A DNA stretch of 49,715 bases from JAGVLN01 sp964515755 (GCA_964515755.1 CAZEVK010000008.1:1-49715); one strand, 5' to 3'; numbered from the stretch's first letter, positions 10,197 through 18,553 are shown. Numbers and translations: made by a program. Notes: a model not told the origin generated them from the sequence alone.

Positions 10197-10523
10197 ATGA
10201 AGTTATTCATTATTTTTAAAGTGACTATTTTATCGTTACTGATTTCTGGTTGCGTTCATACTGCTACAGTCAAAGAAGTTAAAGACGATGAAAAATATGA
10301 AGAAAAAGAGCAGCAAATGTCAATGGATCATAACCAATGCGTAAGCTATGGCTTTCCTGTTAACACAGTGGAATATTCTAATTGTCTTATGAAATTAGAC
10401 CAACAAAGGATTGATGCACAACATCAAAAAGATCTTCAGGAATCAAAAGTGATGGAAGATCAAAAACTTATTAGACAAATGCAAAATCCAGGCAAAATTT
10501 GTAATTCACGAGCCTGTTATTAA
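10197..10523 (+). CDS. Small lipoprotein with paired-Cys motif
   Basis: A 108-residue predicted lipoprotein: a basic start, a hydrophobic stretch and lipobox LISGC with the lipidated Cys at 19. After a charged, coiled-coil-like linker (residues 28-45) comes the motif HNQCVSYGFPVNTVEYSNC (Cys48, Cys63), which has the same pattern, H-N-x-C-V-S-x-G-(5)-T-x-x-Y-x-x-C, as the next gene. The two Cys may form a disulfide in the periplasm. Two more Cys are near the C-terminus. Similar 'C..G...GT..Y..C' small secreted proteins occur widely in alphaproteobacteria without known function. The gene has its own promoter and is followed by a paralogue 22 bases on. Confidence 0.7.
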   Translation: MKLFIIFKVTILSLLISGCVHTATVKEVKDDEKYEEKEQQMSMDHNQCVSYGFPVNTVEYSNCLMKLDQQRIDAQHQKDLQESKVMEDQKLIRQMQNPGKICNSRACY

Positions 10524-10545
10524 CTTTATTAAAATTATTAAAGTT

Positions 10546-10968
10546 ATGAAATTACCAATAATTTTTTCAGTTCTAGTGTTATCTGTATTGGTTTTCGAAC
10601 ATGCGAATTCTACTGAAGCTTTAGAAAAACAAAGTCAAAGTACTTTACTAAAACATAACAAATGTGTAAGCAGTGGTGTTCTTGCTGGTACTGATCAATA
10701 TTTAGATTGCGTGTGCAACCCGGATAAATATAAAGATACTTCTATGCCAATAAGGCATAATGATAATGATGGATTTATAGAAGAAACCGGCACTAGAAGA
10801 AATAGTAAGACTTTTGCAGAAGAGGAAAAAGCCCATAAAAATTTTAAAAAATACAATAATGACTTTGCAAAAGGAATGAAAAGTGAAGGTTCTGATTGTG
10901 AGGAATATAAACGAAGTATAAAAAGAAAGAATATGTTTGATATCACACAAACATTTCCTGTTAAATAA
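10546..10968 (+). CDS. Small secreted protein, paralogue of the upstream lipoprotein
   Basis: A 140-residue protein with an N-terminal signal-like hydrophobic segment (residues 1-22, likely cleaved near ANS) but no lipobox. It carries the same core, HNKCVSSGVLAGTDQYLDC (Cys40, Cys55), as its neighbour, then a hydrophilic Lys/Glu-rich tail. I infer a local duplication with one copy losing the lipid anchor. A perfect 8-base inverted repeat (TAACTTTA 10521-10528, TAAAGTTA 10539-10546) spans the gap and reaches the first base of the ATG, so translation may be damped or coupled to the first gene. The 3' end overlaps the end of the convergent hydroxylase gene by 8 bases. Function unknown. Confidence 0.6.
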   Translation: MKLPIIFSVLVLSVLVFEHANSTEALEKQSQSTLLKHNKCVSSGVLAGTDQYLDCVCNPDKYKDTSMPIRHNDNDGFIEETGTRRNSKTFAEEEKAHKNFKKYNNDFAKGMKSEGSDCEEYKRSIKRKNMFDITQTFPVK

Positions 10969-11764
10969 AGTCCCAATTTTTATAAAAAATACCGTTAATT
11001 CGACTTAACATAAATCTTAAGCTTTTGATTATAAAATTCATCAGCTTAGGAAATACGCAAGGTCTTAAAATATCTACAAACATACAGTAGCGGACTTGAT
11101 CAGAATGGTTTACTGATTTATGCATTAAAGTGTCATCGAAAATAAAAAACGGATCATCATGCCAAAGATGTTTGTGCTTATTAACCATGATAAAAACATC
11201 GTTATTTTCTATAGGAGTGAAGTTATAAAGTACTCTTAAAGTAACTCTTAGTGGCCCAAAATGTGTTGAAGTAGACTGCTGTTGATTAAAAATTGATACA
11301 CCTATAGTTTTTATATATTCAAAGTCCTTACTAAATTCTTTTATATTTATAAAATTGTCATTATTTTTCCCATACCATTTAAAAAAGATCATTCCTCTTT
11401 TTTTAGGTCCGACTTTATCTTTCAATTTTTCAATAATATTTTGTTTCTCAAAAGTTTTTACTAAGAACTTAATTTCATTTTGGCATGCTTTCGGTAAGTC
11501 TTTAAGCTCGTAAATACCTTTGTTTTTAGAAGTAATTAAATCTATCAGCAAATTAAATGGAGATAGTGCCCAGGTCAAAAGACCATTTCCGAAAAAGTAT
11601 CTATTAATTACTTCAACACTAAATTGTTTGTTTCTGGAAAAGTCTAATACCCCCCAAATGATATAAAAAGCAGCGATTTTAGGTATAATGTAGGCGATAA
11701 GTATAACTAAACAAATCTTTAATATAAATTTTATATATTTATTTTTTTTGGTAATTAATTTCAT
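10961..11764 (-). CDS. Aspartyl/asparaginyl beta-hydroxylase family protein
   Basis: A 267-residue protein with one N-terminal membrane anchor (about residues 11-38) and a C-terminal dioxygenase domain. STHFGPLRVTLRVLYNFTP (His168), FIFDDTLMHKSVN (His215) and the Arg at 225 in VRYCMFVDILRP fit the Asp/Asn hydroxylase family, where two His bind Fe(II) and the Arg holds 2-oxoglutarate. The usual HLGL segment is replaced by LYNF. Bacterial members hydroxylate proteins or lipid A-type substrates; the substrate here is unknown. It is the last gene of the long folate/amino-acid-import unit, only 2 bases after the ABC ATPase gene, and its end overlaps the convergent secreted-protein gene. Confidence 0.8.
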   Translation of the reverse strand: MKLITKKNKYIKFILKICLVILIAYIIPKIAAFYIIWGVLDFSRNKQFSVEVINRYFFGNGLLTWALSPFNLLIDLITSKNKGIYELKDLPKACQNEIKFLVKTFEKQNIIEKLKDKVGPKKRGMIFFKWYGKNNDNFINIKEFSKDFEYIKTIGVSIFNQQQSTSTHFGPLRVTLRVLYNFTPIENNDVFIMVNKHKHLWHDDPFFIFDDTLMHKSVNHSDQVRYCMFVDILRPCVFPKLMNFIIKSLRFMLSRINGIFYKNWDFI

Positions 11765-11766
11765 AT

Positions 11767-12483
11767 TTATAAAACCTTGCTCAAAAACTCTTTTGCCCTA
11801 GATGATTTTGGACTAGAGAAGAATTTCTTTGGAGTAGTATCTTCCAATATTTTGCCATGATCAATAAATAATATTCGATCAGATACTTTTTCTGCAAACT
11901 TCATTTCATGAGTAACAATGATCATGGTGATACCTGTATGAGCTAAAGATTCTATAACTTGCAACACTTCTTTTACCATTTCCGGGTCTAAGGCTGAAGT
12001 TGGTTCATCAAACAATATTACTTCCGGATGCATTGCCAGAGTTCTAGCTATAGCTACTCTTTGTTTTTGTCCACCTGATAATTTGCTTGGTAAAAATTTC
12101 TCAAAATTAGTAAGACCAACTAACTTTAATAAGTCTCTTGCTCTTGTTTTAGATTCAGTTTCGCTTAAACCTAAAATTTTTTTAGGGGCATAAGTAATAT
12201 TTTGTAATACTGTCATGTGTGGAAATAAGTTAAAATGCTGAAACACCATCCCAACTTTTTGTCTTATTTTTTGAATATTGCTATTACTAACAACTTCTTT
12301 ATCTATTATAATTTCACCTTTATTAGGCTGCTCAAGTAGATTGATGCAGCGTAATAAAGTAGACTTACCGCTTCCTGAAGGACCAATTATTGTTAATACT
12401 TGTCCTTGCGGTACGGATAAATTTATATCCACTAATACAGGCTTATCATTAAATTGTTTGTGAAGGTTTTTTATCTCAATCAT
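11767..12483 (-). CDS. Polar amino-acid ABC transporter ATPase
   Basis: A 238-residue ATP-binding subunit of a GlnQ/HisP-type importer. Walker A GPSGSGKST, Q-loop region VGMVFQHFNLFPHMT, signature LSGGQKQR, Walker B VILFDEPTSALDPE and the switch His in IIVTHE are all intact. The phrase LFPHMT is typical of the polar amino-acid subfamily. It overlaps the permease gene by 4 bases (ATGA) and is followed after 2 bases by the hydroxylase gene. The permease and binding protein genes precede it, so the importer is complete. Confidence 0.93.
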   Translation of the reverse strand: MIEIKNLHKQFNDKPVLVDINLSVPQGQVLTIIGPSGSGKSTLLRCINLLEQPNKGEIIIDKEVVSNSNIQKIRQKVGMVFQHFNLFPHMTVLQNITYAPKKILGLSETESKTRARDLLKLVGLTNFEKFLPSKLSGGQKQRVAIARTLAMHPEVILFDEPTSALDPEMVKEVLQVIESLAHTGITMIIVTHEMKFAEKVSDRILFIDHGKILEDTTPKKFFSSPKSSRAKEFLSKVL

Positions 12484-13118
12484 GCTATTTTCAACCTATG
12501 CTCTAAATACTTAGCAAAACTAGTGAAAATAACTACCATCACATAATAGCATACAGCTGCAGTTATTAGTGGGGCAAAATATATATAATGTTCTGAAGAG
12601 ATTATATTGGCTCTGCGCATAATATCAGCTCCACCTAATACAGAAATAATCGCAGTTTCTTTCAATAAATTCACAACTTCATTAGCTAAAGCAGGAAGGA
12701 TATTGCGTAAGGCTTGTGGTAAAATAATATCTTTTATTGTCAATTTATACGATAGTCCTAAAGCTTTTGCCGCTTCAAATTGTCCTTTATCAACAGATTC
12801 TATACCAGCTCTGATAATTTCGGTTATATAAGCCGCAGAATTGAGAGAAAAAGCAATGATTCCAGCTTCAAACACTGAGATATTATAGTTGGTTATTGCC
12901 GGTGTCGAAAAGTAAATTATACTTAGCTGAACCAATAATGGCGTACCACGAAATATTGAAACATAAAATATTCCAAACCACCTAAGAGTTTTTAAAGAGC
13001 TTAGTTTACATAATGAAATTGCAACGCCAAAAATCAATCCAAAAATAATTGATACCAAAGTGTATTGTAATGTTACACTTATTCCTTCAATGATATAAAT
13101 GATAGAATCAAAATTCAT
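12480..13118 (-). CDS. Polar amino-acid ABC transporter permease
   Basis: A 212-residue inner-membrane permease of the HisMQ/GlnP family with about five membrane segments. The EAA-type loop for docking the ATPase is EAAKALGLSYKLTIKDIILP followed by QALRNILPAL. A single permease gene suggests a homodimer. It starts 2 bases after the binding-protein gene and overlaps the ATPase gene by 4 bases. Confidence 0.92.
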   Translation of the reverse strand: MNFDSIIYIIEGISVTLQYTLVSIIFGLIFGVAISLCKLSSLKTLRWFGIFYVSIFRGTPLLVQLSIIYFSTPAITNYNISVFEAGIIAFSLNSAAYITEIIRAGIESVDKGQFEAAKALGLSYKLTIKDIILPQALRNILPALANEVVNLLKETAIISVLGGADIMRRANIISSEHYIYFAPLITAAVCYYVMVVIFTSFAKYLEHRLKIA

Positions 13119-13120
13119 GA

Positions 13121-13876
13121 TTATTGATTAATGCCCGTAAGCCATTTATTACGTAATTTATCTAACTCACCTGAATCTTGAATCTTCGTTAATACAGCAT
13201 CAATTTTTTGTGTTAGAGTAGAGTTTTTTGCAAGTGCAATTGAGTAGCCTGGCTCATTAGACTTAATAATACTAAAACTTAAGTCCAGATCTTTTTCTGA
13301 AAAGGCTTTAGCTTGTGCTTCTTCAACTAATACACCGTCAAGTCTTAATAGTTTTAATTCTTGTATCATGACTGGAGTTCTTTTCAAAGATATTATATCT
13401 AAATTTTCTACTCGACCTGCTTGATTCTTTAGAAAGGTTTCCATAGTTGAGCCAAGTTGTACCCCAATAATACTGTTATTTAAATCTTTTATGTTTTTTA
13501 CTTCATTATCTCTTCTATAAACAATTGCAAATTTTGGAACGTAATATGGAATAGAAAAATCTACATTCTTTTTTCTTTGATCAGTAGCAGTCATTGCGGA
13601 AATAATGCAATCAATTCTGCCTGATTGCAAGGCAGGTATCAAACTATCATAATCCATATCATGAAGAGATAATTTTTTATTAAGTTCTTTAGCTATCATA
13701 TTTGCTAAATCTATATCAAACCCTGAAACAACTTTGTCCTTCATAAATTCAAAAGGTGGGTAATCAGCAGTCAAGCCAACACGTAAGACATTATTTCCCT
13801 CTGCTTCTAAACTATCACCACAGCTTACAATGAAGTTTAAACTGAGTATTAAAATTATGCTGAGTAATTTTTTCAT
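13121..13876 (-). CDS. Amino-acid ABC transporter substrate-binding lipoprotein
   Basis: A 251-residue periplasmic binding protein of SBP family 3. Lipobox FIVSC puts the lipidated Cys at 19. LRVGLTADYPPFEFMK and SGFDIDLANMIAKELNK are the family's N-terminal ligand-site segments, and AMTATDQRKKNVDFSIPYY is the classic signature with the ligand carboxylate-binding Arg (TDQR). The exact amino acid cannot be assigned; the family covers Gln, Arg, His and cystine. It follows folC by 15 bases in the same unit, which is unusual company for a transporter and suggests shared transcription rather than shared pathway. Confidence 0.92.
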   Translation of the reverse strand: MKKLLSIILILSLNFIVSCGDSLEAEGNNVLRVGLTADYPPFEFMKDKVVSGFDIDLANMIAKELNKKLSLHDMDYDSLIPALQSGRIDCIISAMTATDQRKKNVDFSIPYYVPKFAIVYRRDNEVKNIKDLNNSIIGVQLGSTMETFLKNQAGRVENLDIISLKRTPVMIQELKLLRLDGVLVEEAQAKAFSEKDLDLSFSIIKSNEPGYSIALAKNSTLTQKIDAVLTKIQDSGELDKLRNKWLTGINQ

Positions 13877-13891
13877 TTTTTGTAGCCTTCT

Positions 13892-15174
13892 CTATAAAGT
13901 TAAAACATCCGCAACTAAAAATAGTGACCCAGTAATAATAACCCTTATCTTATTTAAGGTAACATGATTTGTCAAATATAGTATAGCATCCTCAATATCA
14001 TCTTTACTGGTTGTTGCAAAGCCTAATTCGGCAGCAGCTTCACTAATCACTTTACCAGAATGACTTAAAGGTTCGGATTTAACTGATACTCCTATTAGCT
14101 CAGTTACTAAGCCCATAAACGGTTTGAGCAATTTTTTTGCATCCCGCCCTTTGGTCATGCCTGCGATCATGAAAATGGGCATGTCTAATTTAGTTTGTAG
14201 CCAATTTGCTAATGAANNNNNNNNNNTCCTGCTATATTATGTGCTCCGTCACACCATATCTCCCAAGTTTTTGGCAGCATATTGTAAATTGTACCTTGTG
14301 TTATTTGTTGTAATCTTCCAGGCCATTTTGCATGCTCCAAACCATATCTAATTATATCATCAGAAATTTTTATTCCTTTAAGCATTTTAACGGCGGTAAT
14401 TGCTGCAGCAGCATTTATATATTGATGATCACCTTTTAAAGCTAAATTAGGGAACAGTAATTGGTAAGTATCAGATTTATAAATTAGCTGATTATCTTTT
14501 TCTATTACTCCAAAATCATATTCAAAACGTACTAATGGAGCATTTATCTTTTTTGCATATTGTTCAATTACATCGCTTGCTTCTTGTTCTTGTAAGTTGA
14601 CAATACAAGGGGCATTTGGTTTCATGATACAAGCTTTTTCATAAGCAATTTTTGCAATAGTATCACCAAGCATATCAACGTGATCAAATGATATTGGTGT
14701 AATGATTGTAAGAATAGGTTCAGTAATTATATTTGTGGCATCTAATCTTCCGCCAAGTCCTGTTTCAAGTAATAAAATATCAGCTTTAACACAAGAAAAT
14801 GCTAAAAATGCCGCTGCGGTTGTCCCTTCAAAAAATGAAACCTGAAGATCATGTTTATCAGCCGTTATACGACATTCTTCAAGCAATTGATATAAATAGT
14901 CATCAGAGATTTTTTGGCCGGCAAGCACAATTCTTTCGTTATACTCCACTAAATGCGGTGAGGTATAGACATGAACTTTTAATTTAGCTGCTTCAAGAAT
15001 TGCTCTGATAAATGCAATTGTTGATCCTTTGCCATTTGTGCCGGCAATATGAATAATAGGAGGGGTATTAGACTGTGGATCGCCTAAATATTTTAAAAAC
15101 TCTGAAATTCTTTCCAGGCCAAGCTTGATTGATTGCCTTTCCAAAGGAACAGGCCAATGCGGCATTCTAACCAT
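13892..15174 (-). CDS. folC: Folylpolyglutamate/dihydrofolate synthase, interrupted by assembly gap
   Basis: FolC adds glutamate to dihydropteroate and folates. The N-terminal part (15174 down to 14227) has the ATP loop IIHIAGTNGKGSTIAFIRAI, the metal/omega-loop region TSPHLVEYNERI and LLLETGLGGRLDATNI. It runs to WCDGAHNIAG, the conserved Asp-His site, directly at the run of Ns. The C-terminal part (14216 down to 13892) continues in another frame as SLANWLQTKLDMPIFMIAGM, normal FolC sequence. The protein is therefore intact apart from the gap, whose true length must be congruent to 2 modulo 3 (5 or 8 bases fit best) rather than the 10 Ns shown. Total about 425 residues, normal. It follows folP by 7 bases. 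Confidence 0.9.
14217..14226. other. Assembly gap (10 Ns)
   Basis: Ten Ns inside folC. The flanking codons are conserved FolC sequence on both sides but in different frames, so the N count is a placeholder and not the real distance. Confidence 0.99.
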
Positions 15175-15181
15175 ATATTAC

Positions 15182-15988
15182 TTATGCTCCACGCAGTTTA
15201 TTATATAAATTTATAGCACGAATACTTCCAGAAACATCATGTATTCTAATATAATCAATATCTTTATCAAGTAAGTATGTGGTTGTTATATGAGTTTCTA
15301 AATCTCGTTTTTTTGGATCTTTTTCTCCAAATAATGACAAAAAGGATTTGCGAGAATGACCAACCAAAATTTTGATTCTATCACTAACTAATTCATTGAT
15401 TCTTAAAATTATTTCAAAAGATTGCGTTGCATTTTTACCAAAACCAACACCAGGATCAAAAATAAGTTGTGATGGCTTTATACCTTTTGATTCAAACTCT
15501 TCTAGCTTACAATCACGCCAATTTAGTAAGTTTTCTATTACATTTTGATTTTGGTCTAGGCATCTCAGACTATTATCTACAGGTACACCCATACTATGCA
15601 TAAAGATTATGTCTTTACCAGATTCTATTGCTACGGCTTGCATATTTGAGTCATCCAACCCTGTGACGTCATTAATAATATCTATATAGGGTAGGTATTT
15701 CGCAATCGTTTGATAATTATAACTATCTAAGCTAATTTTTATTTTAGTATTGTTTACAAGCTTTTTAAGCTCTGGAAGTATTACGCTTAAGCGTTTAATT
15801 TCTTCTGAATATGAAATATAGTCTGCATTCGGTCTTGTAGAAACTGCTCCCACATCAATGATATTTGCACCAGCGTCGATCATTGATTTTGCATGAGAAA
15901 TTGCACCTTCGATGTGATTATAATTATCACCATCAGAAAAAGAATCAGGAGTAATATTTAAAATACCTACTATCTGAGGAATTTTCAT
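15182..15988 (-). CDS. folP: Dihydropteroate synthase
   Basis: Joins 6-hydroxymethyl-7,8-dihydropterin diphosphate with p-aminobenzoate to make dihydropteroate, the sulfonamide target. 268 residues, a TIM barrel. Visible family motifs: GILNITPDSFSDGD (pABA loop), DAGANIIDVGAVSTRP, SLDSYNYQTIAKYLP, INDVTGLDD, LIFDPGVGFGKN and ILVGHSRKSFLS. GAVSTRP corresponds to the usual GGxSTRPG, with A in place of the second G. It overlaps folK by 4 bases and precedes folC by 7 bases. Confidence 0.95.
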   Translation of the reverse strand: MKIPQIVGILNITPDSFSDGDNYNHIEGAISHAKSMIDAGANIIDVGAVSTRPNADYISYSEEIKRLSVILPELKKLVNNTKIKISLDSYNYQTIAKYLPYIDIINDVTGLDDSNMQAVAIESGKDIIFMHSMGVPVDNSLRCLDQNQNVIENLLNWRDCKLEEFESKGIKPSQLIFDPGVGFGKNATQSFEIILRINELVSDRIKILVGHSRKSFLSLFGEKDPKKRDLETHITTTYLLDKDIDYIRIHDVSGSIRAINLYNKLRGA

Positions 15989-16467
15989 TTTTGTAACCTT
16001 TTAGCTAATTCAAGAGCAGTTTTTTGGTAATATTCTCCCGGTATAGGATACTTCCATTCAGGCCAGACTTCTGCTAATAAGCCTATAGCAAAATCCCTTT
16101 CTAAAAGACCTGCATGCGGTATGGTTAAATTTTTTGTTTTTAAATATAGGTCATTATACAGTAATATATCAATATCGATCAATCTAGGTTCCCATTTTTC
16201 TTTTGTAACTCTTCCCATTTCTTGCTCGATCTTTTTTATCTCTTGCAATAATTGCTTCGGTTCCATATCACATTTAGCAGTTATTACACAGTTTAAAAAA
16301 TCTACATCCCATTCTTTTGGGCTTCCCGGAAGAAGCATTGCTCTATTATTTAAGATTGATGAAATGGTAATATTATCTAAGATATTGCTTAATTTAGTTA
16401 TTGCATTATTAAGATTATTTTGACGATTTCCTAAATTTGAGCCTAATCCTAAAGCAATTTTTATCAT
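15985..16467 (-). CDS. folK: 2-amino-4-hydroxy-6-hydroxymethyldihydropteridine diphosphokinase
   Basis: Transfers diphosphate from ATP to the hydroxymethyl-pterin, the step before FolP. 160 residues, usual size. IALGLGSNLGNRQNNL opens the protein, DFLNCVITAKC and ELLQEIKKIEQEMGR-like sequence follow, and the signature PRLIDIDILLYND carries the two metal-binding Asp. TIPHAGLLERDFAIGLLAEV is the usual C-terminal block. Four-base overlaps with folB upstream and folP downstream indicate coupled translation. Confidence 0.95.
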   Translation of the reverse strand: MIKIALGLGSNLGNRQNNLNNAITKLSNILDNITISSILNNRAMLLPGSPKEWDVDFLNCVITAKCDMEPKQLLQEIKKIEQEMGRVTKEKWEPRLIDIDILLYNDLYLKTKNLTIPHAGLLERDFAIGLLAEVWPEWKYPIPGEYYQKTALELAKRLQK

Positions 16468-16838
16468 ATTTTTATAAGATCACTATATTCACATTTAGCG
16501 GAGCTAACTGCAAAGTTCATATCCGGTTTGCACTTCTCTAAAATTACTCTTACCTTGACTTCTGTTGATACTGATTTTTTGATAAGTTGATAAATTTGAT
16601 AACATAAAAATTCGATTGTTCTAAATTCTTTATTTGTACAATAATCATGAATTATTTGCGTTATTTTATTATAGCAAAGATAGTCATTGGCATTATCATC
16701 AATTGTAACATTTGGTAAAACTGGCTGATGTAGGTAAAATGAAATCTTTACTAACTGTTGGTTCTTCCGTTCTTCAGCACTTACTCCAAGGTGAATATTT
16801 AACTGTAAATCTTCTAAAGATGTAATTATTTCTGTCAT
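16464..16838 (-). CDS. folB: Dihydroneopterin aldolase
   Basis: Cleaves dihydroneopterin to 6-hydroxymethyl-dihydropterin, first of the four fol steps encoded here. I start it at the ATG at 16838 (MTEIITSLEDLQLNIHLGVS), giving 124 residues. An upstream ATG at 16874 would add 12 residues but lies before the predicted -10 box, and FolB proteins normally begin just before this block. GVSAEERKNQQLVKISFYL is the family's N-terminal motif, and FRTIEFLCYQIYQLI holds the conserved Glu region. GTP cyclohydrolase, pABA synthesis and dihydrofolate reductase are not in this window. Confidence 0.88.
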   Translation of the reverse strand: MTEIITSLEDLQLNIHLGVSAEERKNQQLVKISFYLHQPVLPNVTIDDNANDYLCYNKITQIIHDYCTNKEFRTIEFLCYQIYQLIKKSVSTEVKVRVILEKCKPDMNFAVSSAKCEYSDLIKI

Positions 16839-16859
16839 GTCGTTAATATTAGATATTAA

Positions 16860-16889
16860 ACTATAGCAGTACAAATATTATTGAGTAAA
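16860..16889 (-). promoter_or_regulatory. Predicted promoter of the fol-ABC-hydroxylase unit
   Basis: On the minus strand TTTACT (16884-16889), 18 bases, TATAGT (16860-16865). Transcription would begin near 16853, just before the folB start at 16838. This is the only upstream signal found for an eight-gene unit of about 5.9 kb whose internal gaps are all 15 bases or less. Confidence 0.5.
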
Positions 16890-16894
16890 GTCAA

Positions 16895-17013
16895 TCTAGG
16901 AAATTTCGGTTTAGGTTAGAAGGTCGGCCCTTACAGGAGTAACAATAAAAAATCTTTACGAAAAAGATTTATTTTTACTAGAATAGAAGCAAAAGCCGAA
17001 ATCTAACCTAGAT
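16895..17013. repeat. Structured non-coding segment with nested inverted repeats
   Basis: The block TCTAGG..ATTTCGG at 16895-16909 is the reverse complement, apart from a small insertion, of CCGAAATCTAACCTAGA at about 16996-17013. An alternative pairing is TAGGTTAGA (16912-16920) with TCTAACCTA (17002-17010). In the centre, AAATCTTT (16950-16957) and AAAGATTT (16963-16970) form a perfect hairpin followed by ATTTTT. It lies upstream of the fol promoter. It could be a folded RNA, a degenerate mobile repeat or a terminator pair. Confidence 0.5.
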
Positions 17014-17622
17014 AGATCTGTGCCATACAAAAATGCAAAAGAAAATAACAACTACCTCGTGCGTAGTAGCATCATCTTATAAAAAAACCAGAAATGTATT
17101 TTTGAGTTATTTTATCTTATGTCTTTTGAGGATTTCTGCTCCATATTAAGTTATAATTCAAAAATAATTAATTAACCTACTAGAGATCGCTGTATTTAAT
17201 TTCAAGTTTTTTAAATTACAAAACGCTTGAATCCATAGTGAGAGCTTAAGCTATGATCGATTATCTCACTAAAGATTTATATTGTTTCTTTATTTTATGA
17301 TCACATTGTTACTTTTGTCATAACAAGTTGATTTTAAAAATTAAAAACAATACCTTGCCAATTACATTTCGAGTTGATTTGGGGTAGAAATTTGAAACAT
17401 AACTGGCACCATACAGCGATCTCTAATATTATACAAATACGCAACTATCACTAGATTTTCGCGCTCAATAGAAAACCTAATGAAATGTATAATTTTAGTA
17501 CTTCTGTTAAGTTCTAAACTCATACAAAATGTACTATAACATACTCGGATTCATTTATGTAAGTCCCTCAAGCAAAAAAAATGAAAATATTTTTATGAAA
17601 GTAAAATTATGTTGATTTTATA
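17014..17622. other. Long intergenic region between fol unit and lpxC
   Basis: With the segment before it, this is the longest non-coding stretch in the window. It holds the MITE-like element at 17181-17425. The only open frame with an ATG worth naming is 38 codons (17033-17149) with no ribosome-binding site, which I do not accept. No tRNA, 4.5S RNA or RNase P signature was found. Confidence 0.6.
17181..17425. mobile_element. MITE-like element with 15-base perfect terminal inverted repeats
   Basis: TAGAGATCGCTGTAT at 17181-17195 is the exact reverse complement of ATACAGCGATCTCTA at 17411-17425. The outermost bases are TA on both sides, the target duplicated by IS630/mariner-type transposases, so the ends can be read as TA-GAGATCGC...GCGATCTC-TA. 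The 245-base interior has no coding capacity but has an inner perfect inverted repeat (TAGTGAGA 17236-17243, TCTCACTA 17264-17271). No transposase is nearby. A folded RNA with paired ends is the alternative. Confidence 0.5.
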
Positions 17623-18486
17623 CTAAGCAGCAATGGTAGTATAACGCCAAGCAGAGTCATCATTTAAGAGTTGATGCAGAAGCTTATTATTAATGTAGTG
17701 ACCAGGTTTGTAGGTTTCAACATGACCTAATATCGGTCCGCCTGCAAGGTAAGAATCGCCAATAAAATCAAGCATTTTATGGCGAACAAATTCGTTTGTG
17801 TAACGTAAACCTTCTTTATTAAGTATTTGATTACCGCTGATAACAACAGCATTTTCTAAGGAAGCACCTTGTGCTAGACCCATTTTTTTCAATGCTTCAC
17901 CTTCATGTTCAAAACCAAAAGTTCTTGCTCTCGAAATATCATTTTTGAATGATTTATCACTTTCTTTGAAAGTCATTGTTTGCTTAGCGATTGCAGGATT
18001 AGCAAATTCTATTTCCATATTAACGGAAAATTCAGATGAAGGAGTGATTTTTGCGAATGAACCTTTTTCCTCAACTGAAACTTCTTTGAGAACTTCAATG
18101 AATTTTCTTGATTGAGATTGTTTTTGAACTCCTGCGCATTCTAATACGAACATAAATGGTTCAGAACTACCATCCATAATTGGCGTCTCACGGCCATCAA
18201 TTTCAATTATTATATTATCGATTTTACATCCCCATAATGATGCCATTAAATGCTCAATCGTTGCTATTTCAATACCAGCTTCATTTTTCAATGTTGTGCC
18301 AAGTTGAGTGTTTGATACCAAATTATACTTAGCTTCAATTCGATTATAATCATTTTTAATATCGGTACGTACAAACTGAATACCTGTATTTTCGGGAGCC
18401 GGGTGTAAAGTTATTGATGCGGGCTTTCCTGAATGAACACCTATTCCAAAACAGCTTACAGTATTTTTTATTGTTCTTTGCATCAT
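17623..18486 (-). CDS. lpxC: UDP-3-O-acyl-N-acetylglucosamine deacetylase
   Basis: Committed zinc-dependent step of lipid A synthesis, in the cytosol. 287 residues, usual length. The zinc ligands are His79 in IEHLMASLWG, His236 and Asp240 in RHKMLDFIGD, and the general acid/base His263 is in YKPGHYINNKLL. The N-terminus TIKNTVSCFGIGVHSGKPA is the family's opening block. Its presence implies an LPS-type outer membrane, which excludes Anaplasmataceae-like lineages. Two ATGs in tandem open the frame; GGAG lies 11 bases upstream. It is monocistronic and divergent from clpB. Confidence 0.95.
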   Translation of the reverse strand: MMQRTIKNTVSCFGIGVHSGKPASITLHPAPENTGIQFVRTDIKNDYNRIEAKYNLVSNTQLGTTLKNEAGIEIATIEHLMASLWGCKIDNIIIEIDGRETPIMDGSSEPFMFVLECAGVQKQSQSRKFIEVLKEVSVEEKGSFAKITPSSEFSVNMEIEFANPAIAKQTMTFKESDKSFKNDISRARTFGFEHEGEALKKMGLAQGASLENAVVISGNQILNKEGLRYTNEFVRHKMLDFIGDSYLAGGPILGHVETYKPGHYINNKLLHQLLNDDSAWRYTTIAA

Positions 18487-18524
18487 GTTAACTTAATCTC
18501 CAAAAAAAACTTTACTATGACCCT

Positions 18525-18553
18525 ATAATAATAAGGTACTTAGAGATACACAA
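18525..18553 (-). promoter_or_regulatory. Sigma70 promoter of lpxC
   Basis: On the minus strand TTGTGT (18548-18553), 17 bases, TATTAT (18525-18530), about 39 bases before the lpxC start. Confidence 0.55.

Noticed and set aside
16839..16874. N-terminal extension of FolB from ATG 16874
   Set aside because: The start would lie upstream of the predicted -10 box, and the extra residues are absent from the family.
17033..17149. A 38-codon open frame between the fol unit and lpxC
   Set aside because: No ribosome-binding site, no known motif, and located beside repeat structures.
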